From contig JANRLT010000059.1 of NCBI GenBank assembly GCA_033762255.1, forward strand, positions 1 through 49,206: DNA of 49,206 bases. Reading direction: 5' to 3'. The stretch's first letter is position 1. Each line of letters begins with the position of its first letter. Shown piece after piece: positions 1 through 6,739 of the stretch. The notes beneath the pieces are model-generated. The model saw nothing but the letters and a program-made list of their open reading frames with translations. It was not told the DNA's origin and ran no database searches. This DNA comes from Pirellulales bacterium (GTDB lineage Bacteria > Planctomycetota > Planctomycetia > Pirellulales > JALHPA01). The position numbers and the translations under genes were made by a program.

Positions 1-636
<636 letters not shown>

Positions 637-695
637 AAATCTACCATTGGTCAATTCATGATCTCACGATCCTCTGAATCGACCTGGTACCAGCC

Positions 696-716
696 TTGTT
701 GGTTTTTTACCAACAA
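696..716 (+). other. Stem-loop just downstream of 16S rRNA
   Basis: TTGTTGGT (696-703) pairs perfectly with ACCAACAA (709-716) around a T5 loop, about 65 nt after the 16S 3' end. A perfect 14-bp palindrome, TGTTACATGTAACA, follows at 775-788. Both lie in the transcribed spacer before the terminator and could be processing or structural elements of the 16S precursor. That role is inferred. Confidence 0.45.
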
Positions 717-812
717 AGCATTATGGAGACAGTCCTGTCGGCAAAATAAGAGCAACGTACCGCATCCTCGGATGTGTTACATGTAACATCAACAACCAAA
801 TCCATTGATAAG

Positions 813-845
813 CCCTTCCTCTTGCCAGAGAGGAAGGGTTTTTTT
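813..845 (+). terminator. Rho-independent terminator of the 16S transcription unit
   Basis: A perfect 10-bp stem, CCCTTCCTCT (813-822) with AGAGGAAGGG (829-838), has a 6-nt loop and is followed directly by seven T (839-845). This is a textbook intrinsic terminator about 180 nt after the 16S 3' end, so the 16S gene is transcribed on its own. The rest of 631-945 shows no gene. Confidence 0.9.
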
Positions 846-945
846 ATTTGAATTTCCCCAAATTAAATTGCAAAATATTGTTCCTTGGCTACTGATGAGT
901 TGAGACAACGTTTGATATTTCAGTCTTCAAAGAAAATTTCGCATT

Positions 946-3202
946 ATGGGCACACGTGCAATACAAAGTCGAATAGTCTGCAATAAAGAAACACTAGAAC
1001 ATTTATGGCGAACTCATGCGGTGTTTCACGAACGCTTGCCCCTGGTAATTAAGTCGATTTTTAAGTTGCGTAAGGGCCAAATTGAGGACACGCCGGAGCG
1101 ACAAATGCTTGCCCAAGTGTTCGCCCAAGGTTTGCTTATGCAAGATGCCAAGAATGCTTATGACCTCGTCTTAAAGGCCATGAATTCGAGCGCTAGGAAT
1201 ACAACGGCACGGAATGCGTTAAATTCATACTTGGAAAAGGATCCCCAGTTGGTGCAAGCCTACCAGTCGAGTTTTGATGAATTTGTCAAAGGCTGGAAAC
1301 CATTGCAGAGGCTGCATGAACAACTTGCTGATCTCCCTAATTTTCTAATTTGTAAACTCATCACTGAGGCTGTGGCCATCATACGCGGACATTCTGAATT
1401 AGTGGCACTCTGGAAAGCGAATCACCAGGAATGGCTCAGCAGAAAGTCCGCTTGGGAAGCCGTGCCCGAACATCAGTTGTATTTGTCGCTACGCGAAAAA
1501 TTCGATGCGTTTGAAAAATCAGTGGGTGGAAAAATCAGTAAACGTCGCGGTCGCTGGCATTTGTATCTGGAGTGGCTGAAAAATCATCCTGAATTAGCCG
1601 CATGGCGCGGTGGGAAACCAATAATAAGCGAGCTATCGACAGAGGCAGTTGAGAAAATCCGCCGGGCAAAGCCTTGGAAAACGCGTTCAGTTGAAGCAGC
1701 AGAGTTTTGGAAAGCCAATCCTGAACTTGCTGCACTTGACAGACTGCATGGCGAATACGAGCGTGAGTATGTGCGTCGCAGAAAAAGGAAACGCCATCCT
1801 GATGGTTTTGACCATCGTCCTACATTTACCCTGCCGCATGCCACAAAGCACCCACGTTGGCTGGTGTTTAGTGCACCACAGACCAAACCTGTTGGTTACA
1901 ACAATCTGCAGTTGCCAAGCACAACCAATGACTGCGGTAGTTTAATGCTCCTATTGCTCACGGGTCCGGTTACCGCAGGTGAATATCCTGTTGAATTTTT
2001 GGAGTTGATATTCCGAGCCGATCCTAGATTATCGCGATTTAGGTCAGTTTTAGTAACAAAGACAATACGTCGTGGTAAACATAAGGGAGCTCTTCATGCC
2101 AAGCCAGGTTATGAATTTTACGACACCCATTTACGGCGTTGGCGACCAGCAGAAATTAGTGGCGTTAAACTCATCTTCAAAAATGTGAAACTGCATCCAA
2201 ATGGGTCGCTAAAATCCGCCACGCCGTACCTTGTGTTTACTTGCAACATTTCAGATTTAGAGTTAACAGAGCGGGCGCGCAATATCACCTGGTCGGAAAC
2301 TACTGATCTGACCAAATCAGGAAAAAAACGTAAAAAAACGAATTTACCGGATGGCTTGGTCGTTTGTTCCGTGGATATCGGCTTACGGCATGTCGGTTTT
2401 GCCACGATTTGCCGTTACGATCAGGGGCAGATCCAAGTGCTCAGATCGCGTAGTATTTGGCTGGACGACCAGCATGGTGGTCCCGTGTTGGATCATATTA
2501 GCCGTCACAAGAAAAAAATCCGCAAACTTCGACAACAACGCGGCAAGCCCATCAAGGGTGAGGAATCGCATCTTGAATTACAGTCACATATCACAAATAT
2601 GGGTCAGGATCGCTTTAAGAAAGCTGCGCGTAGGATCATTAATTTTGCATGGAACACAGATAATCACAAAGATAAATCCGGAAATACATTGCCACGCGCG
2701 GACATTATCTTAATCGAGAAGCTGGAAGGACTTATACCCGATGCCGAGAAAGAAAGAGGTATTAATCGTGCCCTTGCCGCTTGGAATCGTGGGCAATTGA
2801 TCAATCGCTTGCAAGAACTGGCAGATGATGCAGGTTATATAAGGACGACTTATTCCAATCCCCCCCATCGGCACATCGCAAGTCTGTTCGCGGTGTGGCG
2901 CATTGGGACGTCGGTATTCGGTAAGTCGAAATCCCGACACAAAACGCATCGAAATTAATTTTGGTAAGGTGGAAAAGCTATTTGCTTGTATGTGTGGCTA
3001 TCAAGCCAATGCCGACCATAATGCGGCTCTCAACTTGCATCGGCGGTATCTCCATGAAGAAGCCGCAATCCAGTCTTTTCTGGACTGGAACAAGCTCACG
3101 CCACCATTGAAGCGGCAAGTGCTGGAATCATTGGAACGGGAACTTCTGAACCGCTTAATGAAAATTCATCGTTTTTCTCCGGTAGTTGATACTCCCTTCT
3201 AG
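946..3202 (+). CDS. cas12: Compact type V CRISPR effector, Cas12b-like, interrupted by a 1-nt shift
   Basis: RNA-guided nuclease of the Cas12 superfamily. Frame 1 (946-2958) gives 670 aa. Dropping one C of the C7 tract at 2860-2866 joins it to the frame ending at 3202, giving 751 aa. N-terminal LWRTHAVFHE (about residues 20-29) and PTFTLPHATKHPRWLVF resemble Cas12b (compare LWKTHEV and ATFTL...HPLWVRF in BhCas12b, recalled from memory). RuvC-I is SVDIGLRHVGFA (D477), RuvC-II is IILIEKLEGL (E591), and RuvC-III is ANADHNAALNL (D690 in the joined protein). A four-cysteine zinc finger (CSRC...CMC) lies between II and III. RuvC-III and the zinc finger appear only after the correction. The protein is much shorter than classical Cas12b (about 1,100 aa) and closer in size to Cas12g or Cas12l, so the subtype is open. 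No adaptation genes adjoin it. G+C looks lower than in the genes to the right, which may reflect transfer. Confidence 0.9.
2860..2866 (+). other. C7 homopolymer at the cas12 frame break
   Basis: Seven C occur in AATCCCCCCCATCGG. The annotated frame reads YSNPPHRHIASLF and stops at 2958. With six C the frame reads YSNPPIGTSQVCSRCG, the expected Cas12/TnpB zinc-finger entry, and runs to 3202. The tract therefore marks the break. It may be an assembly or sequencing error, a real inactivating or phase-variable indel, or less likely programmed +1 frameshifting. Confidence 0.88.
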
Positions 3203-3289
3203 TTGTGCTAAGTTTTTAGTTGGAGCAAGGGTGGGTTAGCGACCATCCCGCCAATTCACTATAGGTGAAATGATTGCCAATAGCCGTCA

Positions 3290-3415
3290 TTTTTGAGTGT
3301 CAAGATTGACTGACTTCTACGGCGTTCGCGCCTAAGGAAGTTCTACCTGGGTTGGCTTGCCTTCCTAGGGCGGTCAGGACAATGACGGGGTCTATCACAA
3401 AAACGTCGAACGACG
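3290..3415 (+). ncRNA. Candidate tracrRNA with anti-repeat
   Basis: 3389-3410 is a degenerate anti-repeat: 19 of 22 bases match the reverse complement of repeat positions 10-31, with mismatches only at 3393, 3400 and 3406. GTGTC at 3297-3301 could pair with the repeat's last five bases (GACAC). Between them lie a GGCG-TTCG-CGCC tetraloop hairpin (3321-3332) and an overlapping alternative stem, CGCCTAAGGAAG (3329-3340) with CTTCCTAGGGCG (3361-3372), 11 of 12 positions pairing. An order of 5' contact, hairpins, then anti-repeat is what I recall for V-B tracrRNAs. The anti-repeat is seen directly; the ends and promoter are inferred. The RNA would be transcribed in the same direction as cas12 and the array. 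Confidence 0.78.
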
Positions 3416-3649
3416 ACATGCTGTTTGGCAATTGAATGTGCGAATTTGCGACGAGTTCGTGACGCATGATGCGTGCGAGCGACGAGGTGGAGCGAAAGAA
3501 CACTTCACCGCTCGCAGTTCATAAACGCCCTGGTTTAACGTCTTGAGTAACTTAATCCGTTAATAAATAATTCGAGAATTGTTTATTTTTGGGGACCGCT
3601 CGCAAACTTGGTTGTAAGTCACTTGGCAATAAGGAGATGCAAAGACGCC
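3416..3649 (+). other. Leader-side region between tracrRNA candidate and array
   Basis: No gene is seen here. GCGAGC (3475-3480) pairs with GCTCGC (3510-3515). An AT-rich near-perfect hairpin, AATAAATAATTC (3562-3573) with GAATTGTTTATT (3576-3587), is followed by TTT. It could end the tracrRNA transcript or be part of the CRISPR leader, which is expected here because the degenerate terminal repeat is at the far end of the array. Confidence 0.5.
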
Positions 3650-4339
3650 GTTGGCGAATTCGCCGTTTGTGTGATCGACCGACACGGATCGTGGCATTTT
3701 CGGGACGTGGTATCACCATTTTCGTTGGCGAATTCGCCGTTTGTGTGATCGACCGACACGGGAGTGACGGCAACCCGATGGGGCTGGAGCATACCGGTTG
3801 GCGAATTCGCCGTTTGTGTGATCGACCGACACATCTCTTTTGTATTACGGGGTGTGCGATGGTTGTGCGTTGGCGAATTCGCCGTTTGTGTGATCGACCG
3901 ACACTAGAGGACTACTGCTGTTCAGGTTGCTGCCGGTAAGGTTGGCGAATTCGCCGTTTGTGTGATCGACCGACACTAGAGAATTCTCGCGGCGGTTTGA
4001 CGGCTGGTACCGAGTTGGCGAATTCGCCGTTTGTGTGATCGACCGACACCCCTCGATGAAAAGCGACTAAGATTCGGCTTGCTTGTTGGCGAATTCGCCG
4101 TTTGTGTGATCGACCGACACTACTCCCACAGCACCGTGCCGCCGCCGTGGGGAAATATGTTGGCGAATTCGCCGTTTGTGTGATCGACCGACACAACGAC
4201 CCCGCTGGCACGGTGGCAAAATTCTGCTGCGTTGGCGAATTCGCCGTTTGTGTGATCGACCGACACAAGTTGGGATTTCCCCGCGTTTTACGTATCTTCC
4301 GAAGTCGACGAATTCGCCGTTTGTGTGTTCGGCCTACAG
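3650..4339 (+). CRISPR. CRISPR array, 10 repeats of 36 bp and 9 spacers
   Basis: Repeats start at 3650, 3724, 3797, 3869, 3941, 4014, 4085, 4159, 4231 and 4304. The first nine are identical; each begins GTTGGCGAATTCGCC and ends GATCGACCGACAC. The tenth (4304-4339) has six mismatches, marking the trailer end, so the leader lies on the cas12 side and transcription is on the + strand. Spacers are 35-38 nt. The repeat's 5' half holds a perfect 12-bp palindrome, GGCGAATTCGCC. The 3' ...GACAC end resembles type V repeats. Short open frames across the array are artefacts of the repeats. No spacer match to the rest of the window was noticed, but no systematic search was done. Confidence 0.99.
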
Positions 4340-4362
4340 AGTTCAGGTCTTAATTCCCGCTT

Positions 4363-4376
4363 TTCAGTATACTGAA
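4363..4376. promoter_or_regulatory. 14-bp perfect palindrome upstream of the VOC gene
   Basis: TTCAGTATACTGAA is its own reverse complement. It ends 16 bp before the ATG at 4393 and contains TATACT, which could serve as a -10 element. It may be an operator or promoter for the VOC gene, or a boundary element after the array. Function is inferred. Confidence 0.4.
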
Positions 4377-4392
4377 TTTTCATACCCCTCCC

Positions 4393-4764
4393 ATGCTCAT
4401 TCACTCCACCATCCCGATCTTGCGGATTTTTGATGAGGCCCGCGCGCTCGCGTTTTATCGCGACTGGCTGGGGTTCACCGTCGATTGGGTGCATCGGTTT
4501 GAGCCGACGCTGCCAGCCTATATGCAGATATCCTGGGCCGGCTGCACGCTCCATTTGACTGAACATCATGGGGACTGCTGTCCCGGCTCGACAGTCTTTC
4601 TGCGCGTAAGCGGCCTGCGGGAATACCACGCGGAACTCCTGGCCAAAAACTATCCCCATTTACGTCCCGGCATTGAACAGACGTTTCACAACTCGCTCTG
4701 CATGGAGCTAATCGACCCCTTTGGCAACCGCCTGCGATTTGATGAAACGCTGGGCGAGACGTAA
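4393..4764 (+). CDS. VOC superfamily (glyoxalase / bleomycin-resistance-like) protein
   Basis: A 123-aa cytosolic protein of the usual size for single-module vicinal-oxygen-chelate proteins. The start STIPILRIFDEARALAFYRD and the end MELIDPFGNRLRFDE are characteristic of the bleomycin-resistance/glyoxalase fold: a beta strand, a helix with FYRDWLGF, and a final DPFGN-L-F strand. HLTEHHGD lies in the middle strand. Candidate metal or ligand residues include H54 and E57, but the substrate cannot be told; drug binding or a small-molecule dioxygenase or isomerase are all possible. It stands alone between the CRISPR array and the convergent ribD gene, with a palindrome just upstream. The ATG at 4393 is the only sensible start. 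Confidence 0.85.
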   Translation: MLIHSTIPILRIFDEARALAFYRDWLGFTVDWVHRFEPTLPAYMQISWAGCTLHLTEHHGDCCPGSTVFLRVSGLREYHAELLAKNYPHLRPGIEQTFHNSLCMELIDPFGNRLRFDETLGET

Positions 4765-4945
4765 TTGTAAATTAAAAATTAAGAATGGAATTTGTGTTAT
4801 GGGGACGGTTGCTATAAAGATGACGCTCTTCCGGAACTGCATTCCGCCACCCAGTGGCGTCTTTGTACGCGTCGGTGCAAAGCAAAATTCCATCAACTAA
4901 AAACCAAATGCCACGAGGCCCCACGCTTTGCTGCGCGTCGTGGTT

Positions 4946-4971
4946 GCTTCTCTCAGAGGACTGAGAGGAGC
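4946..4971. terminator. Stem-loop between convergent VOC and ribD genes
   Basis: GCTTCTCTCAG (4946-4956) pairs over 11 positions (one G-T) with CTGAGAGGAGC (4961-4971) around AGGA. A T5 run begins 10 nt later on the + strand. The spacing to the T run is longer than in a classic terminator. A second, weaker inverted repeat, CCACGA...TCGTGG, lies just upstream (about 4910-4943). The site could end transcripts from either convergent gene. Confidence 0.45.
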
Positions 4972-4974
4972 ACG

Positions 4975-6081
4975 TTAGGCTTTTTGTAATCGGCCGGTAA
5001 ACCATAAATCCTCTCCCAGCACGCGCCATTGATGCTCGCTAAACGCCGTTTTTGCGGGAATTTGCTCGAGTCCATGCCCGGCAAAGGGGGTCGGGGCCAA
5101 AAAGCCCCCGACCAGCTTGGGCGCGATGAACGCCCAGACTTCGTCGATCCGTCCGGCGTCGTGCAATGATCCTAGTACGCGACTCCCCCCTTCTACCAGC
5201 AAATTCGTGACGTTGCGTCGACCCAATTCGGCCAAGATTTCCCCCCAATGCTCGGTGGGATTTCCCGCGGCGGTGGTAAAGATTTCGGCTCCGGCGGCCT
5301 GCAGTCGCCGCAATTCCCGCTCCTTGGCATCGGGGCCCACCACCACCAGCAGCGGCACCTCCCGCGCGGTTGTCAGCAGTTGACTTTCGCTGGCCAATTG
5401 GGCCTTTGAATCCAAAATTACCCGCAACGCCCGTCGCGGTCCTGGAGGCCGGGCGGTAAGTAGCGGATCATCCCGCCGGGCGGTGCCGCCACCGACCAAA
5501 ATCGCGTCCATCCGACCCCGCAGGCGGTGCACGGCCTGGCGCGCAGGTTCACCGGTGATCCACTGGCTGTGGCCGGTGGAAGCAGCAATTTTGCCGTCAA
5601 GTGTCATCGCCCATTTGGCAATGACCCACGGGAGGCCGGTGGCTAAACGCTTGAAATACGGGGCATTCAACCGGTTGGCGTCCCGTTCCAGCAGACCCGC
5701 CTCTACGGCGATTCCCGCCGTTACTAGTGCCTGCCGCCCTCCCCCATTAACCGCTGGATGGGGATCCCCGCTGGCAAAGACGACGCGCGAGACACCCGCG
5801 GCAATGAGAGCCTCGGTGCAGGGGGGTGTTTTGCCGTAATGGCAACAAGGTTCTAGGGTTACGTAAACAGTGCTCCCCCGTGCTGATTCTCCCGCCAGGC
5901 GCAAAGCGTGAACTTCGGCATGAGGTCCACCGTACTGTTGATGCCAGCCCTCGGCCACTACTTGACCATTTTTGACAATCAAGCACCCAACCTGGGGGTT
6001 TGGCTCCACATAGCCTTCCCCACGAGCAGCCAATTCCACCGCCCGCGCCATCCACAAGGTGTCTTCTTCGGTAAAGTTCAT
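4975..6081 (-). CDS. ribD: Bifunctional riboflavin biosynthesis deaminase/reductase RibD
   Basis: A 368-aa protein of normal RibD length, catalysing the deamination and then ribosyl-side-chain reduction of the pyrimidine intermediate after GTP cyclohydrolase II. The N-terminal cytidine-deaminase-like domain has the zinc site HAE (H54, E56) and PCCHYGKTPPC (C79, C88), with PNPQVGC near residue 28. The C-terminal reductase domain starts near residue 154 (VIAKWAMTLDGKIA) and contains the ITGEPAR, VGGGTARRDDPLLTAR and LLVEGG motifs. ATG at 6081. No FMN riboswitch pattern was seen upstream (6082-6300). It is a single housekeeping gene convergent with the VOC gene; other rib genes are not nearby. 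Confidence 0.96.
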   Translation of the reverse strand: MNFTEEDTLWMARAVELAARGEGYVEPNPQVGCLIVKNGQVVAEGWHQQYGGPHAEVHALRLAGESARGSTVYVTLEPCCHYGKTPPCTEALIAAGVSRVVFASGDPHPAVNGGGRQALVTAGIAVEAGLLERDANRLNAPYFKRLATGLPWVIAKWAMTLDGKIAASTGHSQWITGEPARQAVHRLRGRMDAILVGGGTARRDDPLLTARPPGPRRALRVILDSKAQLASESQLLTTAREVPLLVVVGPDAKERELRRLQAAGAEIFTTAAGNPTEHWGEILAELGRRNVTNLLVEGGSRVLGSLHDAGRIDEVWAFIAPKLVGGFLAPTPFAGHGLEQIPAKTAFSEHQWRVLGEDLWFTGRLQKA

Positions 6082-6739
6082 AACTGGGAATGGGACCGGC
6101 TAAGGGGAAAAATTATTACACGGGCACATTGTCTAGGTTTTGTGAAGAGGAGCTATCCGAATTTTAGAGGTTCAACGATCACGCTGAAAGTGGCCGCAGT
6201 TGTTGGCACAAGCAACGCCATTGGATAGGGAATGATTTTTGTTCGTGACCCGGGTTGAACGGGGGTAGATTGTCGAGGGTAATTGAACGGATTTGAGAAA
6301 TGTAACAATTATGCGGTTGATTCCACATTCCAACCCTGCGTCGCAAAAGGATTCCTGGGCCGGTCCGCGGGAAGGGTTGTTGGGAATCTAACAATTACAA
6401 GCATTTTCCTTGTGATTTTTGTATGTGATTTGCGTCAACTCCTCATCAGGAAACGATTTATACGTCTGCGACGCCTTTAGCTCGACTTGTTACGTGGTAT
6501 ACTAGAGGACTCTTCGCTGGGGGGCTGTCAGCCGCAAGGGTCAAGTCAGCAGATAGATACAAATGACAACCATTTCAATGAAATCTGCCGTTTTTAATTT
6601 GGCATTTCGCTGAAACAGGCTTGTGGGAGTCTGGCTTTGGGAGAGTGAGTTGTTTTTCCCTGCCTGGGAGCTGGCGGGTAAAGGCCACGGAGCGGCAAAA
6701 AAGAGCGGTGGCGTCTTCCCTTGTTTTGGCGATAGCTTT
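6082..6739. other. Long divergent intergenic region between ribD and the polysaccharide cluster
   Basis: About 650 bp with no convincing gene. It must hold the promoters for ribD (-) and the polysaccharide cluster (+). TATACT at 6498-6503 is a plausible -10 element on the + strand, but no good -35 lies 16-18 bp upstream. An in-frame ATG at 6623 would extend the next gene by 39 residues that do not look like its family, so this stretch is treated as 5' leader. No known riboswitch was recognised. Confidence 0.4.

Noticed and set aside
3589-3939. Open frames on both strands across the CRISPR repeats (3552-4433)
   Set aside because: The encoded peptides repeat the same motif with each CRISPR unit (for example RRLCDRPT and CRSITQTANSPT), so they are by-products of the 36-bp repeat, not genes.
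3905-3987. Spacers 4 and 5 both start with TAGAG, suggesting a ninth repeat base or duplicated spacer
   Set aside because: The other spacers do not share it, and the two spacers differ after the first few bases, so it is chance or at most a small bias.
6082-6300. Possible FMN riboswitch upstream of ribD
   Set aside because: The conserved FMN riboswitch blocks were not found on the - strand side of the gap.
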